A DNA stretch of 64,000 nucleotides from Paraburkholderia oxyphila NBRC 105797 (lineage in GTDB: Bacteria; Pseudomonadota; Gammaproteobacteria; Burkholderiales; Burkholderiaceae): contig NZ_BAYD01000037.1 of NCBI RefSeq assembly GCF_000685075.1, forward strand, positions 1 through 64,000, written 5' to 3'. A program made the position numbers and the translations under genes. Shown here piece by piece: positions 37,577 to 46,402 of this stretch (positions are counted from its first letter, which is position 1; every line of letters starts with the position of its first letter). Below the pieces are notes generated by a model that was not told the DNA's origin, made no database searches, and saw nothing but the letters and a program-made list of their open reading frames with translations.

Positions 37577-39637
37577 ATGGTCCGTTCTCCCGCCCGTCCT
37601 CCCGAAGAATCCACTGCGGCGCAGCGCGCGGCGTGGTTGCGCGCCGAACTCGAGCGCGCCAATCACGCGTACTACGTGCTCGACCAGCCGGAGCTGCCCG
37701 ACGCGGAATACGACAAGCTGTTCCGCGAGCTGCAAGGCATCGAGGCCGAGAACCCGGAGCTCGTCTCGCCCGATTCGCCCACGCAGCGCGTGGGCGGCGA
37801 GGCGGCGGGCGGCTTCGAGCCGGTGTTGCACGACGTGCCGATGCTGTCGCTCAACAACGGCTTCGCGGACGAAGACATCGTCGCGTTCGACAAGCGCGTG
37901 GCCGACGCGCTCGACAAGCCCGAAGGCGACCCGGTCGAGTACGCCTGCGAGCTCAAGTTCGATGGCCTGGCCATCTCGCTGCGCTATGTGGACGGCGTGT
38001 TCGTGCAGGCCTCCACACGCGGCGACGGCACGACCGGCGAGAACGTCACGGAAAACGTGCGCACCATCCGCTCGCTGCCGCTGCGCCTGAAAGGTGAGCA
38101 CGTCCCGAAGGTACTCGACGTGCGTGGCGAAGTGCTCATGTTCCGCCGCGACTTCGACCGCATGAACGAGCGTCAGCGCGAAGCGGGCCACAAGGAGTTT
38201 GCGAACCCGCGCAATGCGGCGGCGGGCAGCCTGCGCCAGCTCGATCCGAAGATCACGGCGCAGCGGCCCTTGTCGTTCTTCGCGTACGGGATCGGCGTAC
38301 TCGAAGGCGAGCCCATGCCCGCCACGCACAGCGAGCTGCTCGACTGGTACGCGCAAATGGGCTTGCCCGTGAACAGCGAGCGCGCAGTCGTGAAGGGCGC
38401 GCAGGGGCTGCTGGACTTCTTCCGCGCCGTGGGCGAGAAGCGCGATGCGCTGCCCTACGACATCGACGGCGTGGTCTACAAGGTCAACCGCCGCACGGAA
38501 CAGGACGCGCTCGGCTTCGTCTCGCGCGCGCCGCGCTTTGCGCTCGCCCATAAATTTCCGGCGCAGGAGGCGCTCACGAAGGTCGTCGCCATCGACGTGC
38601 AGGTGGGCCGCACCGGCGCCATCACGCCAGTCGCGCGGCTCGAGCCCGTGTTCGTGGGCGGCGCGACCGTCACGAACGCGACGCTGCACAACGAAGACGA
38701 AGTGCGCCGCAAGGACATCCGCATCGGCGACACGGTCGTGGTGCGCCGCGCCGGCGACGTGATTCCCGAGGTCGTGAGCGCGCTCCTCGAGCGCCGCCCT
38801 GTGGATGCCCGCGAGTTCGTGATGCCCACCGAGTGCCCGGTGTGCGGCTCGAGCATCGAGCGCCTGCCCGACGAAGCGATTGCCCGCTGCACGGGCGGGC
38901 TCTTCTGCCCGGCGCAGCGCAAGCAGGCGCTGTGGCACTTTGCGCAGCGCCGCGCGCTCGACATCGACGGTCTGGGCGAAAAGATCATCGACCAGCTCGT
39001 CGACCAGAATCTCGTGCGCACGCCGGCCGACCTGTTCAATCTCGGATTCTCCACGCTGGCCGAGCTCGACCGCATGGCGGACAAGTCGGCACAGAATCTG
39101 CTCGATTCGCTCGAAAAGGCCAAATCCACCACGCTGGCGCGTTTCATCTACGCGCTCGGTATCCGCCACGTGGGCGAATCCACGGCGAAGGATCTGGCGA
39201 AGCATTTCGGCTCGCTCGACCCCATCATGGACGCGTCCATCGAGCAACTGCTCGAAGTCAACGATGTCGGCCCGATCGTGGCCGAGTCGATTCATCAGTT
39301 CTTTGCGGAAGAACATAACCGCACCGTTATCGAGCAACTGCGCGCGCCGGGCAAGGTCAGATGGGCGGACGGTCCGCCCGCGCCGAAGGCGCCAGTGGGC
39401 GTGCTGGCGGGCAAGACGGTGGTGCTCACCGGCACACTGCCCACGCTCAAGCGCGAAGAGGCGAAGGAGATGCTGGAAGCGGCTGGCGCGAAGGTGGCCG
39501 GCTCGGTGTCGAAGAAGACCGACTACGTGGTGGCGGGCGCCGACGCGGGCAGCAAGCTCGCGAAAGCCGAGGAACTCGGCGTGCCGGTGCTCGACGAAGA
39601 AGGGTTGCAGAAGCTCCTGGAGGGGCACACGACATGA
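37577..39637 (+). CDS. ligA: NAD-dependent DNA ligase LigA
   Basis: Seals nicks in replication and repair using NAD. The 686-residue protein has the adenylation domain with the active-site Lys in ELKFDG (Lys 127), the OB fold, a Cys4 zinc finger (CPVCGSSIERLPDEAIARC... C), four helix-hairpin-helix units and a C-terminal BRCT domain (VLTGTLPTLKREEAKEMLE). The start MVRSPARPPEESTAAQRAAWLRAEL is typical. The stop codon overlaps the def start (ATGA). Confidence 0.98.
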   Translation: MVRSPARPPEESTAAQRAAWLRAELERANHAYYVLDQPELPDAEYDKLFRELQGIEAENPELVSPDSPTQRVGGEAAGGFEPVLHDVPMLSLNNGFADEDIVAFDKRVADALDKPEGDPVEYACELKFDGLAISLRYVDGVFVQASTRGDGTTGENVTENVRTIRSLPLRLKGEHVPKVLDVRGEVLMFRRDFDRMNERQREAGHKEFANPRNAAAGSLRQLDPKITAQRPLSFFAYGIGVLEGEPMPATHSELLDWYAQMGLPVNSERAVVKGAQGLLDFFRAVGEKRDALPYDIDGVVYKVNRRTEQDALGFVSRAPRFALAHKFPAQEALTKVVAIDVQVGRTGAITPVARLEPVFVGGATVTNATLHNEDEVRRKDIRIGDTVVVRRAGDVIPEVVSALLERRPVDAREFVMPTECPVCGSSIERLPDEAIARCTGGLFCPAQRKQALWHFAQRRALDIDGLGEKIIDQLVDQNLVRTPADLFNLGFSTLAELDRMADKSAQNLLDSLEKAKSTTLARFIYALGIRHVGESTAKDLAKHFGSLDPIMDASIEQLLEVNDVGPIVAESIHQFFAEEHNRTVIEQLRAPGKVRWADGPPAPKAPVGVLAGKTVVLTGTLPTLKREEAKEMLEAAGAKVAGSVSKKTDYVVAGADAGSKLAKAEELGVPVLDEEGLQKLLEGHTT

Positions 39638-40167
39638 TTCGCGAAATTCTCAGGATGGGCGATCCGCGCCTGCTCGGCATCGCCAGACCGGTCGACCATT
39701 TCGATACACCCGAGCTGCACGAACTGATCGCCGACATGTTCGACACGATGCACGCAGCGAATGGGGCGGGGCTCGCCGCTCCGCAGATCGGCGTCGACCT
39801 GCAGGTCGTGATCTTCGGCTTCGAAGACAACGAGCGCTATCCCGAAGCGCCGTCGGTGCCGCGCACGGTGTTGATCAATCCGGTCATTCATCCGCTCTCG
39901 CACGACATGGAAGAGGGCTGGGAAGGCTGCCTCTCGGTGCCGGGCATGCGCGGCGCGGTGAGCCGCTATTCGATGATCCGCTACGACGGCTTCGACCAGT
40001 TCGGCAACCCCATCGAACGCGTGGCGGAAGGCTTTCACGCGCGCGTGGTCCAGCACGAATGCGACCATCTGATCGGCAAGCTGTACCCCATGCGGATTAC
40101 CGACTTCTCGAAGTTCGGCTTCACCGACATCCTGTTCCCCGATCTCGACCCGAAGCGCGACGATTGA
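39634..40167 (+). CDS. def: Peptide deformylase
   Basis: Removes the formyl group from N-terminal methionine of new proteins. The 177-residue metalloenzyme has all three motifs: GLAAPQIG, EGCLSVPG (Cys metal ligand) and QHECDHLIG (His-Glu-x-x-His). GGAGG lies nine bases before the ATG at 39634. The gene overlaps ligA by four bases, whereas def usually sits with fmt; whether another def exists in the genome cannot be seen here. Confidence 0.96.
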   Translation: MIREILRMGDPRLLGIARPVDHFDTPELHELIADMFDTMHAANGAGLAAPQIGVDLQVVIFGFEDNERYPEAPSVPRTVLINPVIHPLSHDMEEGWEGCLSVPGMRGAVSRYSMIRYDGFDQFGNPIERVAEGFHARVVQHECDHLIGKLYPMRITDFSKFGFTDILFPDLDPKRDD

Positions 40168-40198
40168 GGACGCTCGCGCACGAAAGGCGGCGCGCATG

Positions 40199-40229
40199 AA
40201 AAACGGGAGCCACGCGGCTCCCGTTTTTT
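40199..40229. terminator. Bidirectional terminator between def and the RluF-like gene
   Basis: AAAAACGGGAGCC and GGCTCCCGTTTTT pair over a four-base loop, with T-runs on both strands. The genes on either side converge on it. Confidence 0.9.
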
Positions 40230-40269
40230 GTTCCATCCGCCCGCACGCGATGCACGAGCTTCAGCGGCT

Positions 40270-42345
40270 TCAGAACGCTTCGTCCGCCGACAGATAGCGC
40301 CATTGCCCTTGCGGCAGCGCGCCCAGCAGCACGCGGCCCATGCGCACGCGCTTCAGACCCACCACCTTCAGCCCGACCAGTTCGCACATGCGGCGGATCT
40401 GGCGCTTCTTGCCTTCGCGCAGCACGAAACGCAGTTGCTCGCCGTTCTGCCAGCTCACCATCGCGGGCTTGAGCGGGACGTCGTCGAGCGAGAGGCCGTG
40501 ACGCAGCTTCGCCAGCAACTCAGGCGGGAAGTGCTGGTCGACTTCGGTCTCGATATCGTCGTAGGTGACACGCACGAGGTATTCCTTGTCGATATCGGAG
40601 CTCTCGCCAATCAACTGCTTCGCCACGCGGCCGTCCTGGGTCAGGACGAGCAGACCTGTCGAGTCGATGTCGAGGCGGCCCGCCGGCGCGAGCGTACGCA
40701 GGTGTTGCGCCGAAAAGCGGATGCCCGAGTGGTCGCCGTCCCAGTGATTGCCGGCGGTAATGAGCGTGGCTGCCGGCTCATAGCCGTCTTCGGCTTGACC
40801 CGAGACATAGCCCACCGGCTTGTGCAGCAGGATGGTCACCTGGCGCGCCTGCGCGGCGAGCGCGGCGGGGTCGACTTCGATGCGCTGCTCCGGCGTGACT
40901 TTAGCGCCGAGCGTGTCGACGACTTCGCCGTCCACATAGACCCAGCCTTTCTCGATCCATTCGTCGGCCTCGCGGCGCGAGCATAGGCCCAGCTCCGACA
41001 TGCGCTTGGACAGTCGCAGTGCGTTGTCGCTGTCGACTTCCGCGCGCGCTGCGCGCTGGGGCGCCTGGTCGGCGCTCTTGGCGAAGGATTTCGGTGCGGG
41101 CTTGCGTGCACGCGTGTCTTCCGCGCCGCGCCGCTCGCCTGCGTTGTCCCAGGAGGATTTCACCGGGCGCGCGAAGCCGCGGTCGTTGCGCGGGCGCCGG
41201 TCGTCGGAGCCTTCGTCGCGGCGAAATGCCGGGCGATCGCCACGCGGTGCGGCTCCCGGTGCTCGGCGCTCGGCCGGGAACGCGCGGCGTTCCTGGTTTT
41301 CCCCGCGTGGGCGGCCGGGGCGCCGGTCGTCGTTGTCGTCGCGGCGGGCGGGGCGGCGTTCGCCACTTTCATCGCGCGAGCGGAAGGGGCGACGGCCTTC
41401 GTCATCGCCTCGGGGCGCGAAGCGGCGCTCGCCGCCTTCGTCGCGCGAGCGGAACGGACGCTGGCCTGCGTCGTCGCTGCGGCGCGCGGGGCGGCGTTCG
41501 CCACCTTCGTCGCGTGCACGGAAGGGGCGTCGTTCTTCGCCCTCGCCGCGGGGCGTGAAGCGGCGTTCGCCGCCTTCATCGCGCGAGCGGAACGGACGCT
41601 GGCCTGCGTCGTCGCTGCGCCGCGCGGGGCGGCGTTCGCCACCTTCGTCGCGAGAGCGGAAGGGGCGTCGTTCTTCGCCCTCGCCGCGGGGCGTGAAGCG
41701 GCGTTCGCCGCCTTCGTCGCGTGAGCGGAACGGACGCTGGCCTGCGTCGTCGCTGCGACGCGCGGGGCGACGCTCGCCGCCTTCATCGCGCGCACGGAAC
41801 GGACGTTGGCCCTCGTTATCGCCGCGGGGCGTGAAGCGTCGTTCGCCACCTTCGTCGCGTGCACGGAACGGGCGTCGTTCTTCACCCTCGGCGCGGCCGC
41901 CAGGACCACGTCGCCGGTCGTCGCCTTCGGGGCGGCGTGCGAAGCGGCGCTCATCGCCTTCGCCGCGGCCACGCGCAAAGCCGCGCTCATCGCCTTCGGC
42001 GCGGCGTGCCGGCCGCGCGTCGCGGTCCCACGATTTGCCGGTGCGCGGCGCGTCGCCCCTGGCGCCCGAATCGCGGCTGCGACGCTCGTCGCCATAGCCG
42101 CCGCCTTCGCGCGGCGCGCGAGGGGGACGGCCCGACGTGTCGCGCTCGCGCGCCGTTGCCGGTTTCCCGGCGGTGGGTTTCCCACCCGGTTTCGCCGTGG
42201 ACGGGCGCGCCTGTGCGGGCCGCCCTTCAGCCGGCCGCGCCTCAGCCGGCCGCACTGGCTTGCGGGCGGTCGTGCTGCCGCGGCGGACGGGGGCGCGTTC
42301 GGGCGTGGTCGGGCGCGGATGTTTGGCTGTCAGTTTGGCTCGCAT
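40270..42345 (-). CDS. RluF-like 23S rRNA pseudouridine synthase with repetitive N-terminal domain
   Basis: A 691-residue protein whose C-terminal 250 residues are a complete RsuA/RluB/RluF-family pseudouridine synthase. The S4 domain starts at LRLSKRMSELGLCSRREAD (about 443), the catalytic Asp 559 lies in GRLDIDSTGLL, and KKRQIRRMCELVG is the RluF-type C-terminal motif, so modification near position 2604 of 23S rRNA is likely. The N-terminal 435 residues are Arg/Asp/Glu/Gly-rich, disordered, and contain eight 23-residue repeats (158-341). The gene follows glnD by 25 bases. Annotation as RluB would also be defensible. Confidence 0.88.
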   Translation of the reverse strand: MRAKLTAKHPRPTTPERAPVRRGSTTARKPVRPAEARPAEGRPAQARPSTAKPGGKPTAGKPATARERDTSGRPPRAPREGGGYGDERRSRDSGARGDAPRTGKSWDRDARPARRAEGDERGFARGRGEGDERRFARRPEGDDRRRGPGGRAEGEERRPFRARDEGGERRFTPRGDNEGQRPFRARDEGGERRPARRSDDAGQRPFRSRDEGGERRFTPRGEGEERRPFRSRDEGGERRPARRSDDAGQRPFRSRDEGGERRFTPRGEGEERRPFRARDEGGERRPARRSDDAGQRPFRSRDEGGERRFAPRGDDEGRRPFRSRDESGERRPARRDDNDDRRPGRPRGENQERRAFPAERRAPGAAPRGDRPAFRRDEGSDDRRPRNDRGFARPVKSSWDNAGERRGAEDTRARKPAPKSFAKSADQAPQRAARAEVDSDNALRLSKRMSELGLCSRREADEWIEKGWVYVDGEVVDTLGAKVTPEQRIEVDPAALAAQARQVTILLHKPVGYVSGQAEDGYEPAATLITAGNHWDGDHSGIRFSAQHLRTLAPAGRLDIDSTGLLVLTQDGRVAKQLIGESSDIDKEYLVRVTYDDIETEVDQHFPPELLAKLRHGLSLDDVPLKPAMVSWQNGEQLRFVLREGKKRQIRRMCELVGLKVVGLKRVRMGRVLLGALPQGQWRYLSADEAF
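41323..41874 (-). repeat. Eight coding 69-bp repeats in the RluF-like gene
   Basis: Residues 158-341 of the RluF-like protein consist of 23-residue units starting RPF(R)(A/S)RDEGGERR. They alternate between an A type ending in FTPRG(E/D)... and a B type ending in PARRSDDAGQ, giving a 138-bp higher-order period. Near-identity of copies implies recent expansion by slippage or unequal exchange; each change keeps the frame. Confidence 0.92.
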
Positions 42346-42370
42346 GGTTCTACGTCTTTCGCTGTTGCAT

Positions 42371-44950
42371 TCACACTGCTATCGCGCGCAGCAGTTCGGT
42401 TTCGACACGGATCTGTTGGCGGTTGTCGGACAAACCCGAGCCGTCGAGCAGAAACACGTCCTCCACGCGCTCGCCGAGCGTATTGATCCGCGCCGCCTGG
42501 ACGCCGATGCGGTGCTCGGCCAGCACGCGCGCGATGGAATAAAGAAGGCCCGGCCGATCGTTCGCCGACACGGACAGGATGTAGTATTGGCCGCGCTCGT
42601 CGGCCCGCAGGTCGACCCGTGGCGTGACCGGGAAGGTGCGCGACAGGCGCGAGAGCCGCCCTTTGGACGGCTCCGGCAGCGGATTGCCGGACGCACTGAG
42701 GCGCTGGGCGAGCTCCTGCTCGACCAGGTTCGCGATATCGCGGTAATGCACGTCGCCCTCGGTGTGAGCGACGATGAAGTTGTCGAGCGCGTAGCCGTGA
42801 CGTGTCGTACTCACGCGCGCATCGAGCACGGACAGGCCGCTGCGGTCGAAATAGGCGCACATGGTGGCGAACAGGTCCGGCCGGTCCTTCGCGTAGACGA
42901 GCACTTGCAGCGCCTCGCCAACCGGCGAGGGCCGCGCGCGCACGACGGGCGAGGGCGTCTCCACGTGGCGGTAGAGCACGCGCGTCTGCCATGCGATGTC
43001 GGCGGCGTCGTGGCGCAGGAAATAGCCGACGTCGAGCTTGTCCCACAACGCGCGGTGCGCATGCTCCGGCACCGTTTCGAGGCGCAGCAGCGCAAGCGCC
43101 AGCTCCTGGCGCGTCTTGAGCTCGGAATGCGCGTCGGGCTCGGCGCCGCCGAGCACAGCGAGCGTCGAGCGGTAGAGGTCCTCGAGCAGCTTGCCTTTCC
43201 AGTTGTTCCAGACCTTGGGGCTCGTGCCGCGAATATCGGCGACGGTCAGCAGATAGAGCGCCGAAAGCCGCCGCTCCGCGCCCACCAGGTCGGCAAAGCG
43301 CTTCACCACTTCGGGGTCGCTCGTGTCCTGCTTCTGGGCGACCTGGCTCATGGTCAGGTGCTGCTGCACGAGCCACACGATCAGGTCGGCGTCTTCGCCC
43401 GTGATGTCATGCTCGCGGCAAAACCGCCGCGCGTCGGCCATGCCGAGCTGCGAGTGGTCGCCGCCGCGCCCCTTGGCGATATCGTGAAAGAGCGCCGCCA
43501 CATAGAGCACCCAGGGCCGCTCGAAATTGGCGATGATCTGGCTGCAGAACGGGTACTCATGCGCGTGCTCGGCCACGGCGAAGCGGCGGATGTTGCGCAG
43601 CACCATCAGGATGTGCTGATCGACCGTGTAGACGTGATAGAGGTCGTGCTGCATCTGCCCGACGATGCGCCGGAAGTTCAGCAGATAGCGGCCCAGCACG
43701 CTGGTCTGGTTCATGAGCCGCATGGCATGCGTGATGCCCGCGGGCTCCTTGATGATCGCCATGAATAGGCGCCGGTTCTCCGGGTCGCGCCGCCAGTGCT
43801 GGTCCATCTTCTCGCGCGCGTTATACAGCGCGCGCATGGTGCGCGCCGAGAGGCCCTTCACGCCGGGCACTTGCTCGTAAAGCAGAAAGGCTTCGAGGAT
43901 CGCGTGCGGTTCGCGCTCGAACACGTCGTCGGTCACGATCTCGATCATGCCCTGTTTTTCGACGAAGTGATCCGAGAGGGTGCGCGTAATGCCGCTCGTG
44001 CTCGGGAAGAGCTGCGCCTCGATGTTCTGGATCAGGATGGTCGAAAGCTGCGTGACGGCCTTGGCGGCCCAGTAGTAGCGGCGCATGAGCTGCTCGCTCG
44101 CGCGCCGCGCCGCGCTTGCCGAGTAGCCGAAGCTTTCGGCCACGCTCGTCTGCAGGTCGAATACGAGGATGTCCTGGCGGCGGCCGGCGAGCACGTGCAG
44201 GCGCGCGCGCAGCGTTTTCAGGAACGCCTCATTGCGGCGCAGCTCACGCGCTTCGCGCTCGGTGATCAGTCCACGCTGATCGAGCTCTTTCCAACTGCTG
44301 CCAAATGACGCAGCCTCCGTGATCCAGAGGATCAATTGAAGATCGCGCAAGCCGCCGGGGCTTTCCTTGACGTTGGGCTCCAGCGCATAAGGCGTGTCCT
44401 GGAAGCGCGCATGGCGCTGGCGCATTTCCAGCACTTTCGCCTGGAAGAACGCGCGCGGGTCCATGGCGTCGCGGTAGCGTTGCGCGAAGTCGCCGAACAG
44501 CGTCGGGCTGCCCGTCAGACGGCGCGCTTCGAGAAGCGATGTGCGCACGGTCACGTCGTTCGCGGCCTCTTCGAGGCATTGCGAGACGCTGCGCACGCTG
44601 CTGCCGATTTCGAGTCCGAGGTCCCACGCAAGGCCGATGAAGCGCTCGATGCGCGATTCGAGTGGCGCAAGTGCCTGGTCGTCGGGGAGCAGCACGAGAA
44701 TATCGACGTCGGAGTACGGCGCGAGCTCGCCGCGCCCGAAGCCGCCCACGGCCACGAGCGCGAGCGAGGCCGGCAGCTCGCACAGGCTCCAGGCGCGGCG
44801 CAGGGTGTCATCGGTAGTGCGGGCCAGCGCCCGCATCAGCGAATCGACGTTGGACGCGCTCTTGAAGCGTTCGAGCAACAGGGCCTTGGCGGCCTTGTAG
44901 TCGGACTTCAGCGACGACGTATCGGGTGCGGCGACGGCGGGAACGCTCAT
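42371..44950 (-). CDS. glnD: Bifunctional uridylyltransferase/uridylyl-removing enzyme GlnD
   Basis: The nitrogen sensor that uridylylates PII when glutamine is low and deuridylylates it when glutamine is high. At 859 residues it has the nucleotidyltransferase motif VGGFGRGELAPYSDVDILV near residue 67, a GlnE-type helical region, an HD hydrolase (VAALFHDIAKGRGGDHSQLG) and two C-terminal ACT domains that bind glutamine. It lies downstream of map in the same orientation (244-base gap) and just before the RluF-like gene. Confidence 0.97.
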   Translation of the reverse strand: MSVPAVAAPDTSSLKSDYKAAKALLLERFKSASNVDSLMRALARTTDDTLRRAWSLCELPASLALVAVGGFGRGELAPYSDVDILVLLPDDQALAPLESRIERFIGLAWDLGLEIGSSVRSVSQCLEEAANDVTVRTSLLEARRLTGSPTLFGDFAQRYRDAMDPRAFFQAKVLEMRQRHARFQDTPYALEPNVKESPGGLRDLQLILWITEAASFGSSWKELDQRGLITEREARELRRNEAFLKTLRARLHVLAGRRQDILVFDLQTSVAESFGYSASAARRASEQLMRRYYWAAKAVTQLSTILIQNIEAQLFPSTSGITRTLSDHFVEKQGMIEIVTDDVFEREPHAILEAFLLYEQVPGVKGLSARTMRALYNAREKMDQHWRRDPENRRLFMAIIKEPAGITHAMRLMNQTSVLGRYLLNFRRIVGQMQHDLYHVYTVDQHILMVLRNIRRFAVAEHAHEYPFCSQIIANFERPWVLYVAALFHDIAKGRGGDHSQLGMADARRFCREHDITGEDADLIVWLVQQHLTMSQVAQKQDTSDPEVVKRFADLVGAERRLSALYLLTVADIRGTSPKVWNNWKGKLLEDLYRSTLAVLGGAEPDAHSELKTRQELALALLRLETVPEHAHRALWDKLDVGYFLRHDAADIAWQTRVLYRHVETPSPVVRARPSPVGEALQVLVYAKDRPDLFATMCAYFDRSGLSVLDARVSTTRHGYALDNFIVAHTEGDVHYRDIANLVEQELAQRLSASGNPLPEPSKGRLSRLSRTFPVTPRVDLRADERGQYYILSVSANDRPGLLYSIARVLAEHRIGVQAARINTLGERVEDVFLLDGSGLSDNRQQIRVETELLRAIAV

Positions 44951-45194
44951 GGGCTTCGATGCTGTTGGCGCGGTTGGGGGGAGGCCCGGCCGCGCGCGCG
45001 GACTGCCGGGCGGCGGACCGTGCGCTCGCGCGATGATGCCGGTTTGTGCCTGGGTGGTACTAGAACTAGAGTGGTGCCTGGGTATTGCCTGCTCGCCGCC
45101 GGATTTGTGCCAGATCGCGGCGGCTCTGCCGCGCGAGCGCGTGACACAAGGCTGGCGCAGCGTGTCGCGGCGGGAAGCGCTGCGCCTTGCCAGA

Positions 45195-46016
45195 TCAGGC
45201 CGCGGTGCCCGCCATCTGCGCGACGATCGCCGGCTTGGCCGGCGTGCCGGCCGAAACCGTCAGCACTTCATAGCCCGTCTCGGTCACGAGCACGGTGTGC
45301 TCCCATTGCGCCGAGAGGCTGCGGTCCTTGGTCTTGACCGTCCACTGATCGGGCATGGTGCGGATCTCGCGGCGGCCGGCGTTGATCATCGGCTCGACGG
45401 TGAAGATCATGCCGGGCAGCAGCTCGACGCCCGTGCCGGGGCGGCCGTAGTGGAGCACCTGCGGCTCGTCGTGGAACACCGTGCCGATGCCGTGGCCGCA
45501 ATATTCGCGCACGACGCTGTAGCCCTGCGATTCGGCGTAACGCTGGATCGCATGGCCGATATCGCCCAGATGGCCGCCCGGGCGGATCTGGTCGATGCCG
45601 AGCCACATGCATTCATACGTGGTCTGCGCGAGGCGCTTCGCGAGAATCGACCCTTCGCCGACGATGAACATGCGGCTCGTATCGCCGAAATAGCCTTCCT
45701 TGATGACGGTGATGTCGATATTGAGCGTGTCGCCGTTCTTCAGCGTCTTGTCGCCCGGAATACCGTGACAGATCACGTCGTTCACCGAGGTGCAGATGGC
45801 CTTCGGGTAGGGCGGGTAGCCGGGCGGCTGATAATTCAGCGGCGCGGGCACCGTGCCTTGCACGTTGGTCATGTATTCGTGACAAAGCCGGTCGAGCTCG
45901 CCCGTGGTCACGCCTGCTACGACGAACGGCGTAATGTAGTCGAGCACCTCGCTCGCCAGCCGGCAGGCGACGCGCATCTGCGCGATGTCGTGTTCGTTCT
46001 TGATCGAAATGGCCAT
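45195..46016 (-). CDS. map: Methionine aminopeptidase type I
   Basis: Removes N-terminal Met from nascent proteins. The 273-residue dinuclear metalloenzyme has ligands visible in NGDTLNIDITVIKEGYFGDTSR, HGIGTVFHDEPQVLHYG, GMIFTVEPMI and WEHTVLVTETG. It is divergent from rpsB, the standard arrangement, and glnD follows. The 386-base divergent gap contains the rpsB promoter and leader; the map promoter is not obvious. Confidence 0.97.
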   Translation of the reverse strand: MAISIKNEHDIAQMRVACRLASEVLDYITPFVVAGVTTGELDRLCHEYMTNVQGTVPAPLNYQPPGYPPYPKAICTSVNDVICHGIPGDKTLKNGDTLNIDITVIKEGYFGDTSRMFIVGEGSILAKRLAQTTYECMWLGIDQIRPGGHLGDIGHAIQRYAESQGYSVVREYCGHGIGTVFHDEPQVLHYGRPGTGVELLPGMIFTVEPMINAGRREIRTMPDQWTVKTKDRSLSAQWEHTVLVTETGYEVLTVSAGTPAKPAIVAQMAGTAA

Positions 46017-46155
46017 GGTGTGCGCCCGAAAATGCAGTCGAATATCAAATTATCGCACCTTATCCACACGGTCGCAGGCTTTTGAATCGCGTGGCGGGCG
46101 CCGGGAGGCAGGCTGGTGCGCTACTGGCGCGCCCTTTCCGAGGGTAATAGCTGGC

Positions 46156-46185
46156 TTGAGTGCGGTCAGTTTTACGTGCTATAAT
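46156..46185 (+). promoter_or_regulatory. Sigma70-type promoter of rpsB
   Basis: TTGAGT at 46156-46161 and a perfect TATAAT at 46180-46185 are separated by 18 bases. Transcription should begin near 46192, leaving a leader of about 210 bases before the rpsB start. This is the clearest promoter in the window. Confidence 0.8.
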
Positions 46186-46191
46186 CTTCGG

Positions 46192-46402
46192 CTAAGTCGC
46201 TCGCTGTATCTTTCGAAAGAAGGGTGTGGGAGTCGATTATGCCTGCTGTCGCCGCGGGCAAAAAATACCGGCGTCAAGTTTGTAGAAATCGTTGAAATCG
46301 CAAGCCGGCGCATCCAGGGTGTCGGGCGCGCCAGTCCTGAAAGAGGGCGGCGCACCGATGCGGCAGCCGGCTTAAGACCCAACCCTAGCGGAGAATTGAA
46401 AC
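46192..46402 (+). promoter_or_regulatory. Long rpsB leader, candidate S2 autoregulatory RNA
   Basis: The rpsB start codon lies about 210 bases after the predicted transcription start, and no ordinary gene fills the gap. In Escherichia coli, ribosomal protein S2 represses rpsB-tsf through the rpsB leader, so this segment is a good candidate for a similar RNA. Several GC-rich segments (for example GCCGGCGCATCC and GATGCGGCAGCCGGC) could pair into stems. A purine-rich ribosome site (GCGGAGAATTG) precedes the ATG. Confidence 0.55.
46239..46295 (+). CDS. Possible 18-codon leader peptide upstream of rpsB
   Basis: An ATG at 46239 opens an 18-residue frame, MPAVAAGKKYRRQVCRNR, ending at a TGA at 46293-46295. 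GGGAG at 46228-46232 lies six bases before the ATG, a good ribosome-binding arrangement. The peptide is basic with a Lys-Lys-Tyr-Arg-Arg run. It could be a translated leader that couples ribosome movement to S2 leader folding, or a chance frame within a structured RNA. I cannot separate these without comparison across genomes. Confidence 0.35.
   Translation: MPAVAAGKKYRRQVCRNR

Noticed and set aside
41323..41874. Regularly spaced 69-bp repeats as a possible CRISPR array
   Set aside because: The repeats are contiguous without unique spacers, remain in frame within a long gene and encode a regular peptide repeat.
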